64,000 nucleotides of DNA, taken from Marinifilum caeruleilacunae. GTDB taxonomy: Bacteria; Bacteroidota; Bacteroidia; Bacteroidales; Marinifilaceae. The notes under the pieces are model-generated. The model saw only the letters and a list, made by a program, of their open reading frames with translations. It searched no databases and was not told where the DNA came from. Positions 17,522-26,658 of this stretch are shown one piece after another; the first letter of the stretch is position 1; each line of letters opens with the position of its first letter. Made by a program: the position numbers and the translations under genes. The DNA lies in contig NZ_RZNH01000026.1 of assembly GCF_013141825.1 (NCBI RefSeq), forward strand, positions 1-64,000, given 5' to 3'.

Positions 17522-18520
17522 ATGAAGTATCTTCAAAAAATATCAGCACTTTTAATTTGTGCGATTGTTCTCTTTTCATGTAATTCTAAAAACACTTCAA
17601 GTGTATCTCATATCTCTGTCGATCTTACAATTAAAAGATTCGATAAAGACTTGTTTCTGCTTAAGGAAACCCAGGATTTTTCCCAATTCAAAAAAGAATA
17701 TGCCGATTTTCTTCCCTTGTTCAGTTACAAGGTAATCGGTCTTGGCAATCCCGATGATCCAAATTATATGGAGTACTTGAATCAATTTCTAAACGATTCG
17801 ACCATGAACCAGGTGGCCAGCGAAGTGGCAAAGGTTTTTCCCAATTTAGAGGAAGATGAAGCAGACCTTGAACAAGCTTTCAAATACCTGAAATATTATT
17901 TTCCTGAACGAAATGTACCTAAGGTCTTTGCACAGATTTCAGGATTCAACCAATCGGTAGTGGTTGCCGAAGATTTGATCGGTATCAGCCTCGATAAATA
18001 TTTGGGTGAGGATTGTGAGTTTTACTCCTTACTGGCAACGCCTTTGTATGCACGAAAAAATATGATCCCTGAACGCGTTTCCCAGGATGTAATTCTGGCT
18101 TACGGATTAACCGAATTTCCTTTCACCCCAAAAACAGATGATTTAATAAGCAACATGATTTACCAAGGGAAAATCAGGTATTTTGTAAGCAAATTAATGC
18201 CTGGAAAATCGGAAGCCGAAGCCATGAAATATACACAGGAACAACTCGATTGGTGTAAGAATAATGAAGACCTGATTTGGGGATATATCATTGAGCAAAA
18301 GCATTTATTCAATACGCAATACCGCACCATTATAAAGTATATCAATGATGGGCCTTTTACACCTGGTATGCCTGAAGATTCACCTTCAAGAACTGGTATC
18401 TGGATCGGCCTGCAAATTGTGAAAGAGTTTATGGAGAAGAACAAAGATTATAGCCTAAGCGACCTGATGAAGGAAAACGATTATGCTATGATTTTAAGAT
18501 CATCATCCTACCAGCCATAA
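17522..18520 (+). CDS. gldB: Gliding motility lipoprotein GldB
   Basis: This lipoprotein of about 332 aa starts at ATG 17522, just before MKYLQKISALLICAIVLFSC with the lipobox Cys at residue 20. The body matches GldB: IKRFDKDLFLL near the N-terminus, FPERNVPKVFAQISGFNQSVV and DLIGISLDKYLGEDCEFY, then WIGLQIVKEFME near the end. GldB is needed for gliding and T9SS function in Flavobacterium and may have a related role even in non-gliding relatives. The neighbouring nadE agrees with known gldB synteny. No gldC follows; the next gene encodes an amidase. Confidence 0.92.
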   Translation: MKYLQKISALLICAIVLFSCNSKNTSSVSHISVDLTIKRFDKDLFLLKETQDFSQFKKEYADFLPLFSYKVIGLGNPDDPNYMEYLNQFLNDSTMNQVASEVAKVFPNLEEDEADLEQAFKYLKYYFPERNVPKVFAQISGFNQSVVVAEDLIGISLDKYLGEDCEFYSLLATPLYARKNMIPERVSQDVILAYGLTEFPFTPKTDDLISNMIYQGKIRYFVSKLMPGKSEAEAMKYTQEQLDWCKNNEDLIWGYIIEQKHLFNTQYRTIIKYINDGPFTPGMPEDSPSRTGIWIGLQIVKEFMEKNKDYSLSDLMKENDYAMILRSSSYQP

Positions 18521-18533
18521 AACCATTTGTGAT

Positions 18534-19310
18534 ATGAAATTAGCTCTTGTTCAGTTTGCACCAGTATTTGGAGATCTGCAATCAAGCATGCAAAAGTTGG
18601 AACTCTTGCTTCAGAAAGCAAAAGATGCCGATTTGATTGTATTGCCTGAAATGGCCAATACTGGCTACAATTTCGATTCGAAAAAACAAGCATATGCTTT
18701 GTCCGAGCCAGCACAGAACAGCTTGTTTGTTGAGTTTTTAATAAATCAGTGTAAACGATACAATTTTGCACTTGTAACTGGCTTTGCAGAAAAAGAAGGA
18801 GAGAAACTGTACAATTCAGCACTTTTAATCGATGAGAGTGGGGTAGTATCTACTTATCGAAAGCTACACCTTTTCATGAATGAGAAAAATATTTTTGAAG
18901 CTGGCGATATCGACTTGGAAGTAATAGATTACAAAGGAACAAAGTTGGGCATGCTGGTTTGTTTCGACTGGATGTTTCCCGAAGCATGGAGAAAACTAGC
19001 CTTGCAAGGAGCAGAACTCATTTTGCATCCCTCCAACCTGGTATTGCCTTATGCGCAATCGGTAATTCCTTCCTATGCTTTGGTAAATAGAATGTATATT
19101 GCAACAGCAAATAGGGTTGGAAGTGAGAAAGATTTGACATTTACCGGCCAATCGGTAATTGCAGGGTGCAAAGGCGAAATTTTAGCCAAAGCAGGAGTGG
19201 AAACGGAAGAAGTACTTATGGTTGATATAGATCCGAGCCTGGCTCTCAACAAAATGATTACACCTTTAAATGATGCATTTGAAGACAGGAGAACAGACAA
19301 ATACGAATAA
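18534..19310 (+). CDS. Nitrilase-superfamily amidohydrolase
   Basis: This 258-aa carbon-nitrogen hydrolase has the catalytic Glu in LIVLPEMANTGYNF (about residue 41), Lys in TYRKLHLF (about 111) and Cys in MLVCFDWMFPE (about 145), in the usual order and spacing. The one-domain architecture and FPE motif suit an omega-amidase or N-carbamoyl-type amidase; substrate cannot be told from sequence. It lies 13 bases after gldB and is followed by the folate gene, so the three may be co-transcribed. Confidence 0.9.
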   Translation: MKLALVQFAPVFGDLQSSMQKLELLLQKAKDADLIVLPEMANTGYNFDSKKQAYALSEPAQNSLFVEFLINQCKRYNFALVTGFAEKEGEKLYNSALLIDESGVVSTYRKLHLFMNEKNIFEAGDIDLEVIDYKGTKLGMLVCFDWMFPEAWRKLALQGAELILHPSNLVLPYAQSVIPSYALVNRMYIATANRVGSEKDLTFTGQSVIAGCKGEILAKAGVETEEVLMVDIDPSLALNKMITPLNDAFEDRRTDKYE

Positions 19311-19317
19311 CAAAAAT

Positions 19318-19866
19318 ATGAACACAACTAATATTGACGACCAGAAACGAATCATCAGAAAAGAGATCAAATTGTTGAAGCAGGATTACTCGATGCAGCA
19401 ACGCAAAGAAATGTCGATACCAATTCTTGAGAAATTGGAAGAATTGCCAGAGTTTAAATTGGCAAAAACGGTAATGTTATACTGGTCGATGAAGGATGAA
19501 GTGTTCTCGCACGAATTTGTTTGCAAATGGGCCAAAGAAAAAAAGGTGATTCTTCCTTGTGTGAAAGGTCAAACCCTGGATCTTAAAGTTTTTAGAGATG
19601 TTGATAGTCTGGTAGATGGCGAAAATTATGGGATTCCTGAACCTGATGGTCCTGTTTTTATGGCCGAAGATGAGATTGATTTGATTCTGATTCCTGGTGT
19701 TGCCTTCGATAAAGAAAATAACAGAATGGGGAGAGGTAAAGCCTATTACGATCGTTTACTACAATCTTTAAGTGCCTTTAAGGTTGGAATATGTTTCGAT
19801 TTCCAGGTATTGGATCAGGTTCCCATTGACCAACACGATATCAAAATGGACCATGTTGTTTATTAG
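19318..19866 (+). CDS. 5-formyltetrahydrofolate cyclo-ligase
   Basis: This 182-aa protein starts at ATG 19318; an in-frame extension overlapping the amidase gene looks spurious. The family converts 5-formyl-THF to 5,10-methenyl-THF with ATP. Typical elements are the basic start (KRIIRKEIK), VMLYWSMKDEVFS, the substrate region YGIPEPDG and the C-terminal LILIPGVAFDKENNRMGRGKAYYDRLL with the glycine-rich ATP loop. It ends just before a strong bidirectional terminator. Confidence 0.94.
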   Translation: MNTTNIDDQKRIIRKEIKLLKQDYSMQQRKEMSIPILEKLEELPEFKLAKTVMLYWSMKDEVFSHEFVCKWAKEKKVILPCVKGQTLDLKVFRDVDSLVDGENYGIPEPDGPVFMAEDEIDLILIPGVAFDKENNRMGRGKAYYDRLLQSLSAFKVGICFDFQVLDQVPIDQHDIKMDHVVY

Positions 19867-19880
19867 AAGCGATAAGATAA

Positions 19881-19914
19881 AAAAAAGCCAGTGATCTGAT
19901 CACTGGCTTTTTTT
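19881..19914. terminator. Bidirectional intrinsic terminator
   Basis: AAAAAAGCCAGTGATC and its perfect complement form a long hairpin flanked by A-run and T-run. It serves the folate gene on the plus strand and the ferredoxin gene on the minus strand. Confidence 0.92.
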
Positions 19915-19933
19915 AATATCGGTTATTCTGCGA

Positions 19934-20104
19934 TTATTCAGCGTGAATAGCTTCTACTGGACAAGCGTCAACACAAGTACCACAATCAGTACAAAGATCT
20001 GCGTCGATTACATAGCGCTCATCACCCATAGAGATAGCTTCAACAGGACATTCCCCTTCACAAGAACCGCATGAAATACAGTCGTCGTTAATTACGTAAG
20101 CCAT
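19934..20104 (-). CDS. 2[4Fe-4S] ferredoxin
   Basis: A 56-aa protein reads MAYVINDDCISCGSCEGECP at the start and contains two CxxCxxCxxxCP-type clusters: CISCGSCEGECP and CTDCGTCVDACP. This is the classic bacterial clostridial-type ferredoxin, a small cytoplasmic low-potential electron carrier for enzymes such as pyruvate:ferredoxin oxidoreductase. It is acidic, as usual. It is a single-gene unit between two terminators or gaps; its reductase or oxidoreductase partner is not in the window. The gene is short but unmistakable. Confidence 0.95.
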   Translation of the reverse strand: MAYVINDDCISCGSCEGECPVEAISMGDERYVIDADLCTDCGTCVDACPVEAIHAE

Positions 20105-20293
20105 TTTATTTTAATTTTAGTGTTAATACTTATGCAAATGTAATATCATATTTTTAATGGAGAAACAATTTTCTCAGGAAATACTTTATTTTGAAACAGA
20201 TTAAATAATGAACAATAACAAAATAAGATCCTTAAATATCAGAAATAAAGACAATTGAGTCTTTTATTTGGATTGTAAAAGGGTAAAAATAAG

Positions 20294-21475
20294 CTATTTG
20301 TTCAAATATGATATTGCCATCCAGGCCATTACACTCATCGAAGTTTTCAAAGCTTTTTCGTTGGCTTCGAAGTTTGGTGTATGCAAAGAGCCCGGTTTTT
20401 CCGATTTTACTCCAAATCGATAAAAGCTAACCGGGTACTTCTGCGAATAAAAACCAAAGTCTTCAGTAGTCATTCTAATATCCATGTTCACTACTTTCTC
20501 TTCTCCCAGTAATTCAATGGCGTCATTTTTTGCCTGCTCGGTATATTTTTCATGATTAACCAGGAAAGGATAACCATGTCGGATATCTACTTCGCATTCG
20601 GCTCCCATTCCTTTGGCTGTAGATTTGGCAATGTCGCTTATCAATTGCTTGGCCTTGCTTCTCCACTCTTCGTTCATGGTTCTGAATGTTCCTGCAATTT
20701 TAACCTCGCCAGGAATGATATTGGTTGCACCATTGGCCTCAATTTTCCCAAAAGACAAAACTGTTGGAATTCTGGCATCGCAATGTCGGCTTACAATTTG
20801 CTGAAGTGCTACAATGATATGAGATGCGATCAGAACATTATCAGTGCACTTGTGAGGCATGGCTGCATGTCCACCTTTCCCTTTTACCGTCAAATAAATT
20901 TCATCACCCGAAGCCATATACATTCCCGACCTGAATCCTACTGTTCCGGTTGGCATATCGGGCAATACATGAGCGCCAAGAATCCATTCCGGTTCAGGTT
21001 GCAAAGCGCCTTCTTCCATCATTAATCTTGCTCCACCAGGCAAAAGTTCTTCTCCAGGCTGAAAAATCAAAAGAATTGTTCCTTCCCATTCCGATTTGAA
21101 CTGGTTTAAAATTTTTGCAGTTCCCAGTAAACTTGCCATATGCATATCGTGTCCACAGGCATGCATTACGCCAATGTTTTTCGAACAGTATTTATTCTCC
21201 GGATTTTCATCAATTGGCAAGGCATCCATATCAGAACGCAAAGCAATTACTTTTTTCGAAGGATTTTTGCCTTCAATTTTCCCAACGATACCAGTTTTTA
21301 CATGTCCATTGGTAAAAGGAATTCCATATTCATCCAGTTTGGATTGAATGAATTTTGATGTCTCAAATTCTTCGAATGATAATTCTGGATATTGATGTAA
21401 ATGAGAGCGAATTTCAATAATTTCTGATTCTATTGAATTGGCAAACTCTTTAATCTTGTCTTTTAAATTGGTCAT
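20294..21475 (-). CDS. M20 family metallo-amidohydrolase
   Basis: This enzyme of about 393 aa is taken from ATG 21475 (MTNLKDKIKEF); a further upstream start would add an unconvincing extension. It belongs to the M20D amidohydrolases (N-acyl-amino acid deacylase/hippurate hydrolase type): RSHLHQYPELSFEE, ALRSDMDALPIDE, the metal motif MHACGHDMHMASLLG, and FQPGEELLPGGARLM. The dimerisation domain starts near GKGGHAAMPHKCTDNV, and TTEDFGFYSQKYP ends the metal site. The substrate is likely an N-acylated amino acid but is not defined. Confidence 0.92.
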   Translation of the reverse strand: MTNLKDKIKEFANSIESEIIEIRSHLHQYPELSFEEFETSKFIQSKLDEYGIPFTNGHVKTGIVGKIEGKNPSKKVIALRSDMDALPIDENPENKYCSKNIGVMHACGHDMHMASLLGTAKILNQFKSEWEGTILLIFQPGEELLPGGARLMMEEGALQPEPEWILGAHVLPDMPTGTVGFRSGMYMASGDEIYLTVKGKGGHAAMPHKCTDNVLIASHIIVALQQIVSRHCDARIPTVLSFGKIEANGATNIIPGEVKIAGTFRTMNEEWRSKAKQLISDIAKSTAKGMGAECEVDIRHGYPFLVNHEKYTEQAKNDAIELLGEEKVVNMDIRMTTEDFGFYSQKYPVSFYRFGVKSEKPGSLHTPNFEANEKALKTSMSVMAWMAISYLNK

Positions 21476-21777
21476 GGTTCTGGTTAATAATTTAAATGTA
21501 GCCCGAATGTAATCATTATTCCTCACCTACAAATCTAATAATACTTTAGCGATTTGACTTATCAATACTCAAGCTGGTATGCTTATTGATAGGTACAAGT
21601 TGATTTTATTATGAAAGCAGATGAAAAATTGCTTAACAAGTATTTAACTATATTTTTCGTGCTTATCGTGTAAAAATGTTTAATTTTGTATGTTTTGTGA
21701 TTTTTATCCGAAAAAAATAAACTCTTTAGATACTTTATCGTATTAAACAAAAGTTGATATAAAAATATTGGTAAGTT
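21476..21777. promoter_or_regulatory. Intergenic region with inverted repeat and Bacteroidota promoter
   Basis: No gene is seen. TATCAATA (21560-21567) and TATTGATA (21584-21591) form an inverted repeat with a 16-base centre. TAATTTTG at 21681-21688 fits the Bacteroidota -7 box TAnnTTTG and would drive the downstream DUF1573 gene with a leader of about 85 bases; the -33 element is not clear. Confidence 0.4.
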
Positions 21778-22875
21778 ATGAATAGAAAAATAATTTTTTT
21801 GTTGGCGTTTGTATTCTGTGGAAGCATTCTTTCTGCGGAAGCACAAAATACAAAACCAGTAATGAAATTCGATTCTAAAATACATGATTTTGGAACGTTT
21901 AAAGAAGAATTGGGAAAGCAGGTTTACTCATTCGAATTTGTAAATGAAGGGAAACAACCTATAATCATCAATCAGGTTCGCTCATCCTGTGGATGTACTT
22001 CTCCGTCATGGACGAAAAAACCGGTAGCTCCAGGTCAGAAAGGATTCATCAAAGCAACTTTTGATCCTAAAAATCGCCCGGGGCCATTCAATAAATCGAT
22101 TACCATTACAGCCAATACAAATCCAGCCATTACCATTCTTCGAATCAAAGGAAAGGTAATTGAACGTGAAAAAACCATTGCTGATATCTACCCAAGAATG
22201 ATGAATGGTTTGCGATTGAAAAACAATCATTTATCGCTTACTAAAGTGAAAAATACTGAGGTGAAAGAAGGTTTTGTTGAGGTATACAACGATAGTAATG
22301 AAGAAATTAGCATTGCATTTAAAAGAATGCCGGCTCACCTTCAGCTTAAGATGGTTCCTGAAAATCTGGCTCCAAAACAAAAAGGTAAAATTGTTGCTTT
22401 GTACGATGGTGCTAAGAAAAACGATTGGGGTTTTGTGGTAGATTACATGAACATGCTTGTAAATCAGAAACACAAACCAGGTCAGAGATTAACCGTGAGC
22501 GCAAATATTGTAGAAGATTTTGACAGGTTAAGCGATGCCGAGAAAAAAGTGGCTCCAAAGGTTGAATTTACCGAGAGAGTTTTTGATTTTGGTGAACTTA
22601 CTCAAGGTCAGAATGCAGAGCATATCTTTACCATGAAAAACAATGGAGCCTCGGATTTAATTATTCGTAAAACAAAAGCTTCTTGTGGTTGTACTGCCAT
22701 TGCTCCACAAACTAAAATCATAAAAGCAGGCGAAGAAACTGAAATTAAAGTTGTATTCAATTCGAGAGGGAAAAGAGGTCGTCAGAATAAATTGATTACT
22801 GTGATTACAAATGACCCGATACATTCAGCGGTTCAGCTTAGAGTAAGAGGTAATGTAATCATGCCAAAGAGTTAA
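21778..22875 (+). CDS. DUF1573 protein, tandem copy 1
   Basis: This 365-aa exported protein has a signal peptide (cleavage near SAEAQ) and two DUF1573 domains. The first is about residues 25-125 (KFDSKIHDFGTFKEELGKQ ... SSCGCTSPSW), the second about 255-363 (EFTERVFDFGELTQGQNAEH ... KASCGCTAIAP). DUF1573 is an Ig-like fold common in Bacteroidota periplasmic and surface proteins; each copy has the characteristic SCGCT cysteine pair. The middle region lacks that motif. Function is unknown. A close paralogue follows, separated by a terminator hairpin. Confidence 0.9.
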   Translation: MNRKIIFLLAFVFCGSILSAEAQNTKPVMKFDSKIHDFGTFKEELGKQVYSFEFVNEGKQPIIINQVRSSCGCTSPSWTKKPVAPGQKGFIKATFDPKNRPGPFNKSITITANTNPAITILRIKGKVIEREKTIADIYPRMMNGLRLKNNHLSLTKVKNTEVKEGFVEVYNDSNEEISIAFKRMPAHLQLKMVPENLAPKQKGKIVALYDGAKKNDWGFVVDYMNMLVNQKHKPGQRLTVSANIVEDFDRLSDAEKKVAPKVEFTERVFDFGELTQGQNAEHIFTMKNNGASDLIIRKTKASCGCTAIAPQTKIIKAGEETEIKVVFNSRGKRGRQNKLITVITNDPIHSAVQLRVRGNVIMPKS

Positions 22876-22895
22876 AACACAATTTTTAAAAATAT

Positions 22896-22928
22896 AAAGA
22901 GCTTCCTTTTATAGGCAAGCTCTTTTTT
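22896..22928 (+). terminator. Intrinsic terminator between DUF1573 genes
   Basis: AAAGAGCTT and AAGCTCTTT form a 9-bp stem followed by a T-run, so the two paralogues are probably separate or partially coupled transcripts. Confidence 0.85.
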
Positions 22929-22948
22929 CTAAACTCTCGAATTATATT

Positions 22949-24046
22949 ATGATTAGAAATGTTTTTTTTGTGTTTGCCCTGATTCTAAGCACCTCTTTTT
23001 TCTTGAGTGCACAAAATGAAAAACCCGTGATAAAGTTTGAATCCAAACTTCACGATTTTGGAACCTTTAAAGAAGAGCTGGGCAAACAAACACACCTGTT
23101 CGAATTTGTAAACGAAGGCAAACAGCCAATTATTATTAAACACGCGTACTCCTCGTGCGGATGTACTTCGCCCGAATGGAGTAAAAAGCCAATTGCACCC
23201 GGACAAAAGGGATATATTAAAGCAATTTTTGATCCTAAAAATCGTCCTGGCACATTTGCAAAAACCATTACAGTAACAGCCAATACTAATCCAAGTATCA
23301 CCAAACTAATCATTAAAGGAAAGGTAATTGAAAGGGTAAAAACCATTGCTGATTTCTATCCCGCAGTGATGAGTGGCTTAAGGTTTCAAAGCAATCACCT
23401 GGCCTTTACAAAGGTGAAGAATAATGAGAAAAAAGAGCTTGAAATTGAGGTATACAATGAGAGCGATGAGGCTGTAAGTCTTTCCTTTAAAAGAATGCCT
23501 GCTCACCTGCAAATTAAAATGATACCTGAAGAATTAATGCCAAAAGAAAAGGGCAAAATTGTTGCCATGTATGATGGCGCTAAGAAGAATGACTGGGGGA
23601 ATGTAATCGATCATTTAGATGTGCTTGTTAACCAGGAGGAGAAACCGAACCAACGCTTATCTGTTACTGCCAATATTGTAGAAGATTTTTCAATGCTTAC
23701 TGAAAACGAGAAAAAGAATGCGCCAAGACTTGAAGTGGGAAATCGCTTTTTTAATTTCGGAGAACTCGAGCAAGGTGAGAGTGTAGAGCATATCTTCAAA
23801 TTAAAAAATAGTGGAAAATCCGATCTTATCATTCGCAAGACCAAATCGTCCTGCGGTTGCGCAACGGTTAATCCGGGAGTAAATATTTTAAAACCTGGTG
23901 AGGAAACAGATTTAAAAATTGTATTCCATTCGCGTGGCAGAAGGGGAAATCAATCTAAAACGGTATATGTAATTACCAATGATCCATTTAATCAGGAATC
24001 CAAACTGATTGTTAAAGGTAGGGTTAAACTCAAGCAAACGAGCTAA
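22949..24046 (+). CDS. DUF1573 protein, tandem copy 2
   Basis: This protein has exactly the length of its upstream neighbour (365 aa) and matches it over the whole length, with a signal peptide ending near LSAQ. Both DUF1573 domains are kept: KLHDFGTFKEELGKQTH ... SSCGCTSPEW and FFNFGELEQGESVEH ... KSSCGCATVNP. The unusual middle section (FKRMPAHLQIKMIPEEL) is also shared. The two genes clearly arose by tandem duplication, with divergence mostly at exposed positions. Function remains unknown; periplasmic or surface location is inferred from the signal peptide. Confidence 0.9.
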   Translation: MIRNVFFVFALILSTSFFLSAQNEKPVIKFESKLHDFGTFKEELGKQTHLFEFVNEGKQPIIIKHAYSSCGCTSPEWSKKPIAPGQKGYIKAIFDPKNRPGTFAKTITVTANTNPSITKLIIKGKVIERVKTIADFYPAVMSGLRFQSNHLAFTKVKNNEKKELEIEVYNESDEAVSLSFKRMPAHLQIKMIPEELMPKEKGKIVAMYDGAKKNDWGNVIDHLDVLVNQEEKPNQRLSVTANIVEDFSMLTENEKKNAPRLEVGNRFFNFGELEQGESVEHIFKLKNSGKSDLIIRKTKSSCGCATVNPGVNILKPGEETDLKIVFHSRGRRGNQSKTVYVITNDPFNQESKLIVKGRVKLKQTS

Positions 24047-24056
24047 AAATATAATG

Positions 24057-24084
24057 GCCTTCCATCTTTTGGAAGGCTTTTTTT
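24057..24084 (+). terminator. Intrinsic terminator after DUF1573 copy 2
   Basis: GCCTTCCA and TGGAAGGC form a stem followed by seven T. Confidence 0.9.
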
Positions 24085-24195
24085 ATGCCTGATTTTGATT
24101 GTTGCTAACAAACATATGCACTTTTCTTGATGTTTACGGGTAGCTTCGTTTCTAAATTTATAACTTCGCATACAGAATTATAAGTAGATTATATC

Positions 24196-25329
24196 ATGTC
24201 AGATACAAATAATAAGAATAAGGATCATATTGAGAATGATCCATCATATAAAGGTTTGCAAGTCAATTCAGGCATTTCTCAGCCTCCATCAATCAACCCA
24301 AGAATTGCTGAACGTTTGAAAAAGAACAAACGCAAGAAATATACGGTTGATGATTACGTAAAAGGGATTTTGGATGGAGACAGGGGAATTTTAAGCCAGG
24401 CCATTACCTTGATTGAAAGTTCGAAGTTCGAACATCAGAAAGTTGCCCAGGAAATTATTGAAAAATGTTTGCCTTACTCAGGGAAATCGGTTCGTATTGG
24501 AATTACCGGAGTTCCAGGAGCAGGTAAAAGTACATTTATCGAGGCCTTTGGTAAGCATGTTACCGGGCAAGGAGGCAAACTGGCAGTTTTGGCTATCGAC
24601 CCAAGTAGTGAAAGAAGCAAGGGAAGTATCCTTGGAGATAAAACCAGGATGGAAGAGCTTTCTGTAGATCTGAATGCGTATATTCGACCTTCACCGTCGG
24701 CAGGATCCTTGGGAGGTGTTGCCCGCAAAACCCGCGAAAGTTTAATATTGTGCGAAGCTGCTGGCTTCGATACCATTTTAATTGAAACAGTTGGTGTTGG
24801 ACAATCGGAAACCGCAGTACATTCTATGGTTGATTTCTTCCTGTTGATAAAAATTGCCGGAGCTGGAGATGAGTTACAGGGAATTAAGAGAGGAATTATG
24901 GAAATGGCCGATTTGATTACCATTAACAAGGCCGATGGAAACAACATTCACAAGGCTCAATTGGCAAGAGTGCAGTTCGAAAATGCATTGCACCTGTTCC
25001 CACAATCACCTTCAGGATGGTCGCCTAAGGTTCTTACCTGTTCGGCTATCGAAAAAACCGGAATCGATGAAATCTGGAATGCCATATTGGAATATTGTAG
25101 CCATACCCAGCAAAATGCTTATTTCGAACAAAGAAGAAGCGAGCAGGCCAAATATTGGATGTACGAAACCATCAATGAGCAATTGAAGGATGGTTTTTAT
25201 CAGAAACAGTCGATCAAAGATCAGATTCCAGACTTTGAAAATAAGGTGCTGAATGATGAGATGAGTTCGTTTGTTGCTGCGTTTAAATTACTCGAAGCCT
25301 ATTTTCAGGATATCAAAAACAAAGAGTAA
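24196..25329 (+). CDS. meaB: Methylmalonyl-CoA mutase-associated GTPase MeaB
   Basis: This 377-aa G3E-family P-loop GTPase protects and loads the B12-dependent methylmalonyl-CoA mutase. Walker A is GITGVPGAGKSTFIEAFG (about residues 99-116). Other motifs are LAIDPSSERSKGSILGDKTRM, PSPSAGSLGGVARKTRE, the Walker B segment TILIETVGVGQSE, and NKADG for guanine specificity. The N-terminal 60 residues are a polar extension. The mutase genes are not in the window. It stands alone between terminators and a short gap. Confidence 0.95.
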   Translation: MSDTNNKNKDHIENDPSYKGLQVNSGISQPPSINPRIAERLKKNKRKKYTVDDYVKGILDGDRGILSQAITLIESSKFEHQKVAQEIIEKCLPYSGKSVRIGITGVPGAGKSTFIEAFGKHVTGQGGKLAVLAIDPSSERSKGSILGDKTRMEELSVDLNAYIRPSPSAGSLGGVARKTRESLILCEAAGFDTILIETVGVGQSETAVHSMVDFFLLIKIAGAGDELQGIKRGIMEMADLITINKADGNNIHKAQLARVQFENALHLFPQSPSGWSPKVLTCSAIEKTGIDEIWNAILEYCSHTQQNAYFEQRRSEQAKYWMYETINEQLKDGFYQKQSIKDQIPDFENKVLNDEMSSFVAAFKLLEAYFQDIKNKE

Positions 25330-25422
25330 ATCGCTATGTATATCGAAAATCGTTTCGATTACAGCTTTTATTTTGGTAGATTTAGGGATTCGTAAATTAT
25401 TAACACACAAAATACCGTACAC

Positions 25423-26517
25423 ATGAAAAAGTTATTTATCGCCATTACAGCGATTGGTCTATTTTTTACATCTTGTAATCAAACAGAGCAATATAAGCTG
25501 ACAGGTACTATTTCAGGACAGGCAGAAGGTAAAGTTTACCTATCAAAAGTTCAGGACAATGATTTGGTGAAAATTGATTCTACGCAATTGCAGGAAGGTG
25601 CATTTGAATTTACAGGAACCGTAGAATCTCCTCAAAGATATTTTATCCAGTTAGATGATAAAAAAGAAGCCATTCAATTTTTTGTAGAAAATTCGAATAT
25701 TGATATTAAGGCTGACGTTGAAAAATTAACCGAAGCAGTTATCGTTGGATCTGCAGAGCAGGATGTGTACGTAGCTTATCAGGAATCACAAAAATCTTTT
25801 GCTGAGAAGAACGAAGCTATGTATAAAGAGTTTATGGCTGCGAGACAAGCTCAGGATCAGGCTAAGATGGATTCTATCCGTGATGAAGCTATGAAGTTGC
25901 AAGATGAAAAAACAGCTGCAAGTAAGGAATTTGTTGCCAATAACTCAAACTCTATTGTTGCTGGATTCATTTCTTATAGAATGATGTCTGGAATGGAGCT
26001 TGATAAAATGGACGAACTATACAACTCTTTGGCTGAGAATGTAAAAGCTTCAACTTATGGAGTGATGATGAAAGAAAAAATTGACTTATTGAAAAGTGTT
26101 GCAATAGGTAAAACTGCTCCTGATTTTACATTAAATACTCCTGAAGAGACTCCATTTAGTCTTTCATCATTGAAAGGGAAGATTGTTGTGATTGACTTTT
26201 GGGCTTCATGGTGTGGTCCTTGTAGAAGAGAAAACCCTCATATGGTAGAACTTTACAAAGAAGTGAACGAAAAAGGAGTTGAATTCTTAGGTGTTTCTTT
26301 AGATAAGGATAAGGACAAATGGTTGAAAGCTATTGAAGACGATGGTTTGGTTTGGAAACATGTTTCTGATCTAAAATATTGGAATTCTGAAGCTGCTAAA
26401 ATGTATGGAATTAGTGGAATTCCTGCAACAGTGCTTGTTGACCAAAACGGTGTAATCGTTGCTAAAAACTTAAGAAGCGCAGAACTAAAGGTTGAAATTG
26501 AAAAATTACTTCAATAG
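25423..26517 (+). CDS. TlpA-like thiol-disulfide lipoprotein with DUF4369
   Basis: This 364-aa lipoprotein has the lipobox Cys near residue 18 (FFTSCNQ). The N-terminal third matches DUF4369 (KLTGTISGQAEGKVYLSKV), followed by a helical segment rich in Glu, Lys and Met. The C-terminal 140 residues are an AhpC/TSA-type thioredoxin fold (GKTAPDFTLNTPEETPFSLSSLKGK) with the active site FWASWCGPCRRENP and the cis-proline loop YGISGIPATVLVD. It is likely a periplasmic thiol-disulfide oxidoreductase. A strong terminator follows. Confidence 0.93.
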   Translation: MKKLFIAITAIGLFFTSCNQTEQYKLTGTISGQAEGKVYLSKVQDNDLVKIDSTQLQEGAFEFTGTVESPQRYFIQLDDKKEAIQFFVENSNIDIKADVEKLTEAVIVGSAEQDVYVAYQESQKSFAEKNEAMYKEFMAARQAQDQAKMDSIRDEAMKLQDEKTAASKEFVANNSNSIVAGFISYRMMSGMELDKMDELYNSLAENVKASTYGVMMKEKIDLLKSVAIGKTAPDFTLNTPEETPFSLSSLKGKIVVIDFWASWCGPCRRENPHMVELYKEVNEKGVEFLGVSLDKDKDKWLKAIEDDGLVWKHVSDLKYWNSEAAKMYGISGIPATVLVDQNGVIVAKNLRSAELKVEIEKLLQ

Positions 26518-26535
26518 TCTGAAAAAATACAAAAG

Positions 26536-26570
26536 AAGCCCGGTAGGTTATAAATCTACCGGGCTTTTTG
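26536..26570 (+). terminator. Intrinsic terminator
   Basis: AAGCCCGGTAG and CTACCGGGCTT form an 11-bp stem with a 9-base loop, then a T-run. Confidence 0.95.
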
Positions 26571-26658
26571 TTTGTATCTGTTTAATTGTCTAATTTCAGT
26601 AATTGGAAACATGCAATAAAACACCTTTACTTTAAGTCATTTTTAAGAAGGATTTCAA

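Noticed and set aside
20294..21475. CRISPR or phage signature near the ferredoxin/M20 genes
   Set aside because: No spaced repeats, integrase or phage structural genes were found here or anywhere in the window.
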